In this document: positions 42,890-51,295 of the stretch, piece after piece | How the letters are laid out: each line of letters opens with the position of its first letter | Position numbering within the stretch: position 1 is the first letter of the stretch | Assembly: GCA_030680795.1 (NCBI GenBank) | Contig: JAUXUL010000025.1 | Span: 41,115-105,114 of the forward strand | Direction: 5' to 3' | Source: Anaerolineales bacterium | GTDB lineage: Bacteria > Chloroflexota > Anaerolineae > Anaerolineales > Villigracilaceae | DNA: 64,000 bases | Notes under the pieces: model-generated | Database searches by the model: none | Told to the model about the DNA's origin: nothing | The model's input: the letters and a program-made list of their open reading frames with translations, nothing else | Program-made: the position numbers and the translations under genes

Positions 42890-43390
42890 ATGTCAAAAAT
42901 AAAACAACCAAACTCGCGTCACTGTTTCATTTGCGGAATGGAAAATCCAATCGGTTTGCATTTGCATATATATGAAGTGGAGCCAGGCGTTGTAGAAACG
43001 CAATACATCGCGCCCGATCATTTTCAGGGGTATCCCGGCGTGCTGCATGGCGGCATTGTGGCGGCGATCGTTGATGAAGTGAGCGGACGCGCGCATATGG
43101 GCAGCGATGGAAACAATCCGCGTTTTATGTTCACGGGTAAGTTGGAAGTGAAGTATCGTAAAAATGTGCCGATCGGAAAAATGCTGAAGATCATCGGCAA
43201 GGCTGGCAAAAGCAAAGGTAAGATCGCCGAAGCATGGGCAGGCATTTACGACGCAGAGACCCATGAACTTCTGGCGGAAGGTACGGGCATGCACATTGAT
43301 GTGCCAAACGTGCAAGACGCGCAATTTGATAAATCACACTTCGAAGAATTGGGGTGGCGGGTGTACCCCGATGAACCCAGCGGTTTATAA
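42890..43390 (+). CDS. PaaI/YigI-type hotdog-fold thioesterase
   Basis: From the ATG at 42890 the protein has 166 residues, a single hotdog domain. The segment YPGVLHGGIVAAIVDEVSGRA is the PaaI-like active region. An unusual N-terminal HCFICGMENPIGLHL contains a CxxC of unknown role, common in one branch of the family. The substrate is probably an acyl-CoA. The longer ORF in the track is mostly shadow of the opposite-strand gene. Confidence 0.86.
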   Translation: MSKIKQPNSRHCFICGMENPIGLHLHIYEVEPGVVETQYIAPDHFQGYPGVLHGGIVAAIVDEVSGRAHMGSDGNNPRFMFTGKLEVKYRKNVPIGKMLKIIGKAGKSKGKIAEAWAGIYDAETHELLAEGTGMHIDVPNVQDAQFDKSHFEELGWRVYPDEPSGL

Positions 43391-43414
43391 TCATTCCACT
43401 CACGGAGACTTAAT

Positions 43415-44197
43415 ATGATAACTGCCTATCACAGACCTCAAACATTGGATGAAGCCCTGGCGCTTTTGACCCAACCAAATACCGTCCCCCTGGGAGGCGG
43501 CACGCTTCTCTCCCAGCCGAGGCCCGATTCTATTGAAGCAGTAGATTTACAATCCCTCGGCCTTGACTCCATCAACAAAAAAGGTACCGACCCTTCGACA
43601 CGCTCAGGGCAGGTTCTTGAGATCGGCGCGACGGCCACACTTCAAGCATTACTTGAAAGTGAACATTGCCCCGAAGCCTTGAAAACCGCCATCAAACTTG
43701 AAGCCCCGATCAATATCCGCAATTCGGCTACCGTAGCTGGGACACTTGTCTCAGGTGACGGGCGTTCCCCTTTTGCAACAGCCTTGCTCTCACTTGATGC
43801 GAAGCTGACTCTCGACCGAGGACCGAGGACCGAGGACGGTTTTTCCTCTTCCGTCCTCGGTCTGGGTGAATTCCTCCCCCTCCGCCCGCGCGGACTAATC
43901 ACCTCCATCGCCATCCCGCTCAATACAAAATTCGCCTTTGAATTCGTCTCCCGCACGCCAGTCGATAAGCCCATTATTTGCGCCGCGTTGACCCAGTGGG
44001 CTTCAGGCCGTACACGCCTCGTCCTCGGCGGATATGGCAAGAGTCCTATGCTTGCTATGGACGGCACAGAAGCCGATGGCTTGGAAATCGCTGCGAGTAA
44101 CGCCTACCACGAAGCCACCGACGAATGGGCATCTGCTGAGTATCGCATGGATGTTGCGGCGGTGCTGGCGAAGAGATGTTTGGAAGGATTGAAATAG
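43415..44197 (+). CDS. FAD-binding subunit of a molybdenum hydroxylase (CoxM/XdhB type)
   Basis: The 260-residue protein matches the FAD-binding domain of molybdopterin dehydrogenases: FAD loops at PLGGGTLLS near residue 26 and NSATVAGTLVSGDGRSPF near 105, plus a CO-dehydrogenase flavoprotein C-terminal domain. GGAG precedes the ATG. Two different short repeats are translated in frame: TDPSTRSGQ (the 23-nt family) and LDRGPRTEDGFSSSVLG (a 7-nt tract). The Mo/Fe-S partner is probably the fused protein 7 kb away at 51296. Confidence 0.87.
   Translation: MITAYHRPQTLDEALALLTQPNTVPLGGGTLLSQPRPDSIEAVDLQSLGLDSINKKGTDPSTRSGQVLEIGATATLQALLESEHCPEALKTAIKLEAPINIRNSATVAGTLVSGDGRSPFATALLSLDAKLTLDRGPRTEDGFSSSVLGLGEFLPLRPRGLITSIAIPLNTKFAFEFVSRTPVDKPIICAALTQWASGRTRLVLGGYGKSPMLAMDGTEADGLEIAASNAYHEATDEWASAEYRMDVAAVLAKRCLEGLK
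43591..43613. repeat. 23-nt CCTTCGACA...GGGCAGG repeat inside the FAD subunit gene
   Basis: CCCTTCGACACGCTCAGGG and AGG follow each other; the copy is read in frame as DPSTRSGQ. Confidence 0.8.
43812..43863. repeat. 7-nt-period tract with inverted return arm in the FAD subunit gene
   Basis: cgaccga ggaccga ggaccga ggacgg is followed after a short T-rich loop by ccgtcctcggtc, so the tract is also palindromic. Translated in frame. Confidence 0.75.
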
Positions 44198-44301
44198 TTC
44201 GATAAAATATCTTTAAGGATTCAAAAAAGTTTGCGATGCAACCATCCCTGCTGGGCAGGCCGTTTAGAGGAGAGCTGTGACCCATCAGGTACAATAAATA
44301 C

Positions 44302-44577
44302 ATGGATAAAATCAAACCCTCTGAAAAGATAGCATCACAATTCCAGATTTCACAAGAAAGCTCCAAATATTTCCTCGGCCGTGTTCAGAAAAGTTTCAAA
44401 ACAGAAAAACCACCCCATAAATTAATTCTGGAATTTATTGAAGCGCAAAAACTTGAGTTCCTGCTCACCCCTTATGAGATTGCATCCATGATGAATGGAA
44501 GTGGTGTTTGGGACTATGCGCTAAATACCGCACCTCCCATCTTCGAAGATGATGAGGATTTGGATGAGTTGCCGTAG
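44302..44577 (+). CDS. Hypothetical protein
   Basis: This 91-residue product (MDKIKPSEKIASQFQISQ...) is rich in charged residues with an acidic end (DDEDLDELP). No domain is recognised. It lies between the FAD subunit gene and the zinc-ribbon gene. Confidence 0.55.
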   Translation: MDKIKPSEKIASQFQISQESSKYFLGRVQKSFKTEKPPHKLILEFIEAQKLEFLLTPYEIASMMNGSGVWDYALNTAPPIFEDDEDLDELP

Positions 44578-44715
44578 TGTTAAGACCCCTACCTTTTGGA
44601 TTCTCCCAAAGGCATAATTCGTTGAGTGACCAAACTCCCCATCAACCAAATAATGAGCGAGGAATCAGTCTAACAATCTCATTGTCAATGCAAGTGAGTC
44701 AAAAGTCGAAATCCC

Positions 44716-44988
44716 ATGTCTCAAACATCACAACACTGCCCGATTTGTTCAAAACCCGTAACGCCCTCCGAGCGATATGCGTGCTATGTCTGCAGTGAAT
44801 GTAAATCAAAAGCGCAATCCAAAGAGGGCCGACTGTTGATTTTCCTTAACGAAAGTATGTCCGGTGGATTTGCCGCTCAATATGCCGACACAGGTGAGCC
44901 ATATCAAAGTCACGAATGTTACATTGATGGAGTCTTGTGCCGTGCGGATGAAGCCCGGTTTGGCGGCATCGTAATACAACCGGTATAG
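44716..44988 (+). CDS. Small zinc-ribbon-like protein of unknown function
   Basis: The 90-residue protein has two CxxC pairs near its start (HCPICSKPV and CYVCSECKSKA) suggesting a zinc ribbon, followed by a small beta-rich domain (GGFAAQYADTGEPYQSHECYIDG). It ends three bases before the next gene. The function is unknown. Confidence 0.6.
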   Translation: MSQTSQHCPICSKPVTPSERYACYVCSECKSKAQSKEGRLLIFLNESMSGGFAAQYADTGEPYQSHECYIDGVLCRADEARFGGIVIQPV

Positions 44989-44991
44989 AAT

Positions 44992-45594
44992 ATGTTACCC
45001 ATCCCTCACACACTTGCCCCATTCTTTCAGGAATATGAATTCTCCAAACTAAGTCCACAAAAAGATTCTCACACGATCATTGAGCGCACTCTGCAATTCG
45101 GGAACCGCTCGGAAATCCACTGGCTATTCACGGTTTATTCGCGAGAGCAAATCACTGCATGGATCAGGCAATTTGGAAAAGACAAACTTCCCCAGCCGCA
45201 TCGGGCATTCTGGCAAATTATTTTGGAAATCAGTGATGGATACGGCTTTCCGCTCATTGCTCCAATGATCGAGTCTGAAGGAATCCGCCTTGCCTCTGTC
45301 GAAGATATTGCTTTAATGAAACTTGACGCCATGCTCTCACGCGCCGCGCGCAAGGATTTCTACGATCTTTATTTCATCTGCAAAAAAATTCCTTTGCCCC
45401 AACTATTTGAAAAGGCTCCTCAAAAATATCCATCTGTGCGAGACTTTGAAGCACAAACCACCAAGCGGTTGGTTTATTTTGAAAATGCAGAAAATGAGAG
45501 CGAGCCGTCACTAATTGAAAGTGTTTCATGGCAAACTGTAAAAGAGTATTTCATTGAACAAGTTAAAGAGATTGAACGGAGTTGGCTAAAATAA
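44992..45594 (+). CDS. Chimera of a DUF6922-like antitoxin start and an AbiEii-type nucleotidyltransferase C-terminal half
   Basis: Residues 1-80 (FFQEYEFSKLSPQKDSHTII, EIHWLFTVYSREQI, AFWQIILE) look like a DUF6922 protein, which normally stands alone before an AbiEii-type gene. Residues 85-200 (LASVEDIALMKLDAML, SRAARKDFYDLYFICKK, LVYFENAENESEP) are the C-terminal half of an AbiEii/DUF1814 nucleotidyltransferase. The N-terminal catalytic half with its GSxxxD motif is missing. A deletion that fused the two genes is the simplest reading, and nucleotidyltransferase activity should be lost. Confidence 0.7.
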   Translation: MLPIPHTLAPFFQEYEFSKLSPQKDSHTIIERTLQFGNRSEIHWLFTVYSREQITAWIRQFGKDKLPQPHRAFWQIILEISDGYGFPLIAPMIESEGIRLASVEDIALMKLDAMLSRAARKDFYDLYFICKKIPLPQLFEKAPQKYPSVRDFEAQTTKRLVYFENAENESEPSLIESVSWQTVKEYFIEQVKEIERSWLK

Positions 45595-46661
45595 ACCTTC
45601 CTCTCAACCAGATCCTGCCAGGCAACTGCATCGAGATTCTCAACGCGCTCCCTGAGAATTCGGTGGATTTGGTATTCGCCGACCCTCCCTATAACTTGCA
45701 ACTACAAAATGACTTGTATCGTCCCGACTTTAGCAAAGTGGATGCGGTGGACAATAAGTGGGACAAGTTCAGCAGTTTCGCAGAATATGATGCTTTCACA
45801 CGCGCGTGGCTTTCCGCAACTCGGCGGGTGATGAAAGAGACGGGTACGATCTGGGTCATCGGGTCGTATCACAATATCTTTCGTGTTGGCGCGATCATGC
45901 AAGACCTGGGGTTTTGGACTCTCAATTCTGTAATTTGGGAAAAAGGCAATCCAATGCCAAATTTTAGAGGAGTTCGATTTACAAACTCGCATGAGATTTT
46001 AATTTGGGCGCAAAAGAAAAAGGGTTCGAAATATACTTTTAATCATCATTCGATGAAAGCATTAAATGATGATTTGCAAATGCGCGCAGATTGGTTTTTG
46101 CCATTGGCAACAGGCAAAGAGAGAATAAAGTCCAACGGTGTGAAGGCACATCCCACACAGAAGCCTGAGTCATTGCTGTATCGGGTGATAATGTCGAGCA
46201 GTAATTTTGGGGATGTGATCCTTGATCCATTTTTTGGGAGCGGCACAACGGGCGCAGTGGCGAAGAAGTTGGGCCGAAACTTCATCGGTATTGAGCGCGA
46301 CAAAAAATATATCAAGGTCGCGCAGAAACGCATTGAGGCGGTCAAGTCCTCCCCTGCTGAGGCGTTGGAACTGCCAGAGAAACGGAATCAGGTACGGGTC
46401 CCGTTTGGGGCGCTGCTCGAGAACGGGTTATTAAATGTCGGGCAGAAGTTATACTTCGTGAAAGACAAACGTGAAGCCGTCGTGCTTGCCAATGGACATA
46501 TCAAGTGCGGAGAGGTAAGCGGTTCAATTCACACTGTAGCCAAATCTTTGATGAACGGTTTACCGGCTAATGGATGGGATCTTTGGTACTATAAAGAAGG
46601 CAACAAAAAACATTCGATCAACCAGCTACGCGAGTCAATCCGCTCTCGAATGGAGAAATAA
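45582..46661 (+). CDS. CcrM-like N6-adenine DNA methyltransferase
   Basis: The 359-residue enzyme has DPPYNLQL, the target-recognition run of CcrM-type proteins (KVDAVDNKWDKFSSFAEYDAF, in part; IWVIGSYHNIFRVGAI; NPMPNFRGVRFTN) and the SAM motif DPFFGSGTTGAVAKKLGR. A C-terminal RAMA-like domain (residues 275-350) follows, as in CcrM. The expected target is GANTC. No restriction endonuclease gene is adjacent, so it may be an orphan regulatory methylase. The start is unclear: TTG at 45582 overlaps the previous gene and there is no nearby ATG. Confidence 0.88.
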   Translation: MAKINLPLNQILPGNCIEILNALPENSVDLVFADPPYNLQLQNDLYRPDFSKVDAVDNKWDKFSSFAEYDAFTRAWLSATRRVMKETGTIWVIGSYHNIFRVGAIMQDLGFWTLNSVIWEKGNPMPNFRGVRFTNSHEILIWAQKKKGSKYTFNHHSMKALNDDLQMRADWFLPLATGKERIKSNGVKAHPTQKPESLLYRVIMSSSNFGDVILDPFFGSGTTGAVAKKLGRNFIGIERDKKYIKVAQKRIEAVKSSPAEALELPEKRNQVRVPFGALLENGLLNVGQKLYFVKDKREAVVLANGHIKCGEVSGSIHTVAKSLMNGLPANGWDLWYYKEGNKKHSINQLRESIRSRMEK

Positions 46662-48269
46662 ATGTCAGAAATTTTTGTCATAGAAGAAATTGCTGTGGGA
46701 TTGCTTTTGATCGCAACATTTGTCGGCATCCTTGCACGCCGATTACGAATGCCATACACGGTTGGTTTAGTACTTGTAGGCGCAGCGCTGGCAATCCTGA
46801 ATCAGGAACTTCATATTGAATTGGATTCCGAAATTATTTTAGGAATCTTTGTCCCCCCTTTAATCTTTGAAGCGGCATTTCATTTGCCCATCCCCGACCT
46901 GAGGCGAAATATTGTTGCGATTCTGATCCTTGCAATCGCCGGGGTATTATTGACCACTTTGCTTGTCGGCGGTATCGTCTCATATGGTACAGGAATGCCG
47001 ATCGGGTATGCCATAATATTTGGATCGATCATCGCAGCAACCGATCCGATTGCTGTGATTGCATTATTCAAATCGCTGGGTGTTCCAAAAAGGCTTCAGG
47101 TTCTGCTGGAAGGGGAAAGTCTGCTAAATGATGGCACAGCCATTGTGATCTTCAATATTGCCATCGTCGCTGCTATAACGGGGCACTTTAATCTGGTTGA
47201 GGGGTTCAACGACTTTATTGTCAGCGCTGGCTTTGGATTGGGGGTGGGTTTTGTTTTAGGCATTTTAGCCTCGATCATGATTGCGCGAATCGATGATCAC
47301 CTGATTGAAACAGCCATCACTTTTGTGCTGGCGTATGGAGCATTCATCGTCGCTGAATCTCTTCATGTCAGCGGCGTGCTTGCCGTAGTGGCCGCAGGCC
47401 TGGCCAACGGCAATATCGGCCCGCGCGGCATGTCACCGACCACGCGCATTGTTGTATTCAATTTCTGGGAATTTATGTCGTTTATCACGAACTCATTCGT
47501 GTTTTTATTAATCGGCCTGATAACGGATATATCCCTAATAGTTAACAACTGGCAGGCAATCGTCTGGGGAATTTTCGCCGCTCTGGTTTCGCGCCTTCTG
47601 GTTATCTACGGATTACTCCAGCCGTTCAAAAATATCTCCATGAGATGGAAACATGTCATTTACTGGGGAGGCTTGCGTGGGGCGATCTCACTGGCGCTCG
47701 TTATAAGCCTGTCATCTAAACTCGATTCAGAAATCAGTAAACAACTTATGGCAATGGTCTTTGGGCTGGTGCTTTTCACATTGCTAATCCAGGGCACGAG
47801 CATGAATTGGGTCATCAAAAAATTAAAAATCATAACTCGCAGGGAAGATCGTACAGAATATGATATTAGCCGCGCGCGCGCCGTATCGACCAGGGCAAGT
47901 TATGAGCATTTGGAAAAAATCTACAAAAGCGGTATGATCTCCAAACATGTCTGGGAGATTTTGATAGGCGTGCTTGACCCATATACAAAAAATTTAACCA
48001 CTGAAGTCAGGGCAATCCTGAAAAAACACCCGGAGGTGAAAGCGGAGGAATTGGACACAGCCTGGCGCGAATTCCTCAGCTTTCAACGGAATCAGATCAC
48101 CGAATTATTGACCAATAATATAATCAACAATGATGTATATTCGGATCTGGTCAATCAAATTGATTATGCACTTGATCTGCGCGAAATCAAATGGGATGAT
48201 GTCAGGCATCTAAATGAACTTTTCCTGACTGCCCATATCGAAAACGAGCAACAGATCCCTGACGCTTAA
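46662..48269 (+). CDS. CPA1-family Na+/H+ antiporter (NhaP type)
   Basis: The 535-residue protein has about twelve membrane segments. The ion-binding motifs IAATDPIAVIALFK near residue 122 and LEGESLLNDGTAIV near 149 are typical of CPA1 antiporters, as is the RGAISLALV segment near 344. A 140-residue cytoplasmic helical tail follows. It starts directly after the stop codon of the DNA methyltransferase gene. Confidence 0.92.
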   Translation: MSEIFVIEEIAVGLLLIATFVGILARRLRMPYTVGLVLVGAALAILNQELHIELDSEIILGIFVPPLIFEAAFHLPIPDLRRNIVAILILAIAGVLLTTLLVGGIVSYGTGMPIGYAIIFGSIIAATDPIAVIALFKSLGVPKRLQVLLEGESLLNDGTAIVIFNIAIVAAITGHFNLVEGFNDFIVSAGFGLGVGFVLGILASIMIARIDDHLIETAITFVLAYGAFIVAESLHVSGVLAVVAAGLANGNIGPRGMSPTTRIVVFNFWEFMSFITNSFVFLLIGLITDISLIVNNWQAIVWGIFAALVSRLLVIYGLLQPFKNISMRWKHVIYWGGLRGAISLALVISLSSKLDSEISKQLMAMVFGLVLFTLLIQGTSMNWVIKKLKIITRREDRTEYDISRARAVSTRASYEHLEKIYKSGMISKHVWEILIGVLDPYTKNLTTEVRAILKKHPEVKAEELDTAWREFLSFQRNQITELLTNNIINNDVYSDLVNQIDYALDLREIKWDDVRHLNELFLTAHIENEQQIPDA

Positions 48270-48294
48270 TATTCGTCAATCCCTTGGAGACCTC

Positions 48295-51204
48295 ATGCCC
48301 AAAGCATTTACATTAATCAAAGAACAACACATCACCGAAATCAACTCGGACGCAAAACTCTACCTGCATAAACGCACAGGCGCGCGCCTGCTTTCGATCA
48401 TCAACAATGACGAGAACAAAGTTTTCAGCATCAACTTCCGCACCACGCCCAGGGATTCAACAGGTGTGGCGCATATCCTCGAACATTCTGTGCTGGGCGG
48501 CTCGCAGAAGTATCCTGTCAAGGAGCCGTTCGTTGAATTGCTGAAAGGCTCGCTGGCGACCTTCGTCAACGCCTTCACATATCCCGATAAAACCTGCTAT
48601 CCCGTTGCCAGCCAGAATGCGCAGGATTTTTACAACCTGATTGATGTGTACATGGACGCGGTTCTTCATCCGCTGATCAGCGAGCAGACCCTGATGCAAG
48701 AAGGCTGGCATTACGAACTCAACGATGTTTCAGCGCCGCTTACTTATAAAGGCGTGGTGTTCAATGAAATGAAAGGCGCGTATTCTTCGCCTGAAAATTT
48801 ACTGGCGCGCACCATTCAGCAATCACTTTTCCCAAAACATATCTACGGCATGGATTCCGGCGGCGACCCTGCGGACATTCCCGATCTCACCTATGAAAAC
48901 TTCAAAGGCTTCTGGGAGAGTTATTACCACCCGTCCAACGCGTTCATTTTCTTCTATGGAAACGACAACCCCGAAAAACGTTTGAAGTTAATGGAAGGTT
49001 ACCTCAAGCCATACAAAAAGAAAAAAGTCAAATCGGCTGTGCCGCCTGCCAAACCGTTCAAACGCGCCAAAAAAATCATTTACACTTACGATGCAGGCAC
49101 AGATGCGGATATCGAAAAGAAACACTACCTGACGGTCAATTGGAAATTGCCCGATACCACCGACCCGGTCTTGAATTTCAGTTTTCAAATTTTAAGTCAC
49201 GCGCTGATCGGCACACCCGCGTCCCCGCTTAAGCAAGCCTTGCTTGATTCAGGTCTCGGCGAAGACTTGGCCGGGCTTGGTCTCGAATCGGATTTGCGTG
49301 AGCTGATTTTTTCCACAGGTCTCAAAGGCACGCGCGCGCGCCATGCAAAAAAAATCGAAACATTGATTTTCGCTACCCTCATCCGACTCGTCCGCGACGG
49401 CATTGACCCGGAGATGATCGCGGCTTCGTTCAACACGATTGAATTTGCCTTGCGTGAAAACAACACAGGCGCCTTCCCGCGCGGCATGGCCGTCATGCTG
49501 CGTGCGCTCACCACCTGGCTGCACGAAGATGAGCCCTTCAAACTACTGACCTTCGAAACGCCGTTGAATGAGATCAAAACAAGACTGGCAAATGACAAGC
49601 GCTACTTCGAGAAAATGATCCAGACCTATTTACTTGATAACGTCCACAGGACGACCATCCGTTTCAAACCCGACCCTGAGCTTGCCCGTCGTTTCGAGGG
49701 GGAGGAGAAAACCCGACTCGCCGCCCGCCGCGAAGCGATGAACGAAGACAAATTGCGTGAGTTGGTTGAGAATGCCAAACAACTCAAACTTAAGCAGGAG
49801 ACTCCCGACTCCGCTGAAGCGTTGGAGTCCATTCCTGTGCTGGAGTTGAAAGACCTCGATCAGCAAGTCAGGATTATTCCAATTGAAGAGTTACAAGTTC
49901 AAGATACTAAAGTCTTGTATCACGACATCTTCACGAACGGTATTCTCTATTTCGATCTCGGCTTTGACCTGCGCGCCATGCCGCAGGAATTACTCCCGCT
50001 CACCGAAATCTTCGCGCGCGCCTTGTTCGAAATGGGTACCGAGACCGAAGACTACGTCAAACTCTCGCAGCGCATCGGAAAAAGCACAGGCGGAATCCAC
50101 GGCTCCTCGATCACAGCCACAGTTCAAAAGTCCAGAGAGAGCGTGGCCATGCTGATGATCCGCGGCAAGTCCATGGTCGGCAAATCCATCGAGATGATGA
50201 ATATCCTGAGAGATGTGCTGCTGACCACGAAATTCGATAACCGCGAAAGACTCAAACAAATAGTGCTGGAGGAAAAATCAGGGCTTGAGTCTGGGTTGGC
50301 TCCCGCAGGGCATCGCTTTGCGAACACACGCCTGCGCGCACAATTTGGCGGCGCTGGCTGGATCAACGACCAGACCAAAGGCATAGGTTATCTTTTTGCA
50401 TTGCGCGAACTGGCCAGAGATATTGACCAGAAATGGCCGCAGGTTTTGAAGAAACTGGAAGACATGCGCGAGGCGTTGATCAACAGCAAGACCCTGCTTT
50501 GCAACGTGACGCTTGATTCTGCAAACTGGAAAACCATCCGCCCGCATTTGGAGAATTTCATTTTTGCACTGCCTGTCAAAGACGTGCAGTTGAAAGATTT
50601 TGAAACTGAAACAAAGACCGAAAGAGAAGGTCTTGCGATTCCCGCGCAGGTCAATTACGTGGGCAAGGGCGCGAACCTGTACGAACATGGCTACGAATTT
50701 GATGGCTCCTCGCAAGTGATTATCGGATATTTAGGAATGACACATCTTTGGGAAAAAATCCGTGTGCAAGGCGGCGCGTACGGCGCCTTTGCTCAATTTG
50801 ACGACAGCACAGGTGTGTTCAGCTTCCTTTCGTATCGCGACCCGAACATTGCCGCAACGATTGAGAATTACGATAAAGCCGCCGCCTTCCTGAAAGGACT
50901 CGCTGCCTTGCGTTTGTCTGATAATGAGTTGAAGAAAGCCATCATCGCCGCCATTGGCGACCTGGATGCCTATCAACTGCCAGACGCAAAAGGATATACA
51001 TCCATGATGAGAACCATCACTCAGCGCACAGATGAAATGCGCCAAAAGATCCGCGATGAAGTATTATCCACCAACGGCGAAGATTTCATCGCATTTGGCG
51101 ATGTGCTTGAAAAAGCTGCCCAATCGAATGCGGTCGTTGTGGTCGGTTCACAGCCTGCCCTTGAAGGCGCAGATGCTGGATTGAAAGTGACGAAAGTTTT
51201 GTAA
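48295..51204 (+). CDS. M16C family zinc metalloprotease (presequence protease type)
   Basis: At 969 residues this is a full-length PreP/Cym1-like protease made of four homologous domains. The inverted zinc motif HILEHSVLGG near residue 62 supplies both histidines and the catalytic glutamate; the third ligand is expected in FNEMKGAYSS near 157. The C-terminal half has GGAYGAF, typical of the inactive-domain R/Y region. GGAG precedes the ATG. It degrades short unstructured peptides. No signal peptide is visible. Confidence 0.94.
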   Translation: MPKAFTLIKEQHITEINSDAKLYLHKRTGARLLSIINNDENKVFSINFRTTPRDSTGVAHILEHSVLGGSQKYPVKEPFVELLKGSLATFVNAFTYPDKTCYPVASQNAQDFYNLIDVYMDAVLHPLISEQTLMQEGWHYELNDVSAPLTYKGVVFNEMKGAYSSPENLLARTIQQSLFPKHIYGMDSGGDPADIPDLTYENFKGFWESYYHPSNAFIFFYGNDNPEKRLKLMEGYLKPYKKKKVKSAVPPAKPFKRAKKIIYTYDAGTDADIEKKHYLTVNWKLPDTTDPVLNFSFQILSHALIGTPASPLKQALLDSGLGEDLAGLGLESDLRELIFSTGLKGTRARHAKKIETLIFATLIRLVRDGIDPEMIAASFNTIEFALRENNTGAFPRGMAVMLRALTTWLHEDEPFKLLTFETPLNEIKTRLANDKRYFEKMIQTYLLDNVHRTTIRFKPDPELARRFEGEEKTRLAARREAMNEDKLRELVENAKQLKLKQETPDSAEALESIPVLELKDLDQQVRIIPIEELQVQDTKVLYHDIFTNGILYFDLGFDLRAMPQELLPLTEIFARALFEMGTETEDYVKLSQRIGKSTGGIHGSSITATVQKSRESVAMLMIRGKSMVGKSIEMMNILRDVLLTTKFDNRERLKQIVLEEKSGLESGLAPAGHRFANTRLRAQFGGAGWINDQTKGIGYLFALRELARDIDQKWPQVLKKLEDMREALINSKTLLCNVTLDSANWKTIRPHLENFIFALPVKDVQLKDFETETKTEREGLAIPAQVNYVGKGANLYEHGYEFDGSSQVIIGYLGMTHLWEKIRVQGGAYGAFAQFDDSTGVFSFLSYRDPNIAATIENYDKAAAFLKGLAALRLSDNELKKAIIAAIGDLDAYQLPDAKGYTSMMRTITQRTDEMRQKIRDEVLSTNGEDFIAFGDVLEKAAQSNAVVVVGSQPALEGADAGLKVTKVL

Positions 51205-51290
51205 AAAAGGTCAAAAGGCGAAGGTTGCAAGCCGAAGGTCAAAGCCTGACTTTAGATTTTTGACCTTCGACCATTGTCAAGACCAAGGAG
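51205..51290. repeat. 7-nt-period tract before the molybdenum hydroxylase gene
   Basis: aaaggtc aaaaggc gaaggtt gcaagcc gaaggtc aaagcct and then gaccttc gaccatt fill the whole gap. The ribosome binding site AAGGAG lies at the tract's edge. Confidence 0.65.
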
Positions 51291-51295
51291 TTCAC

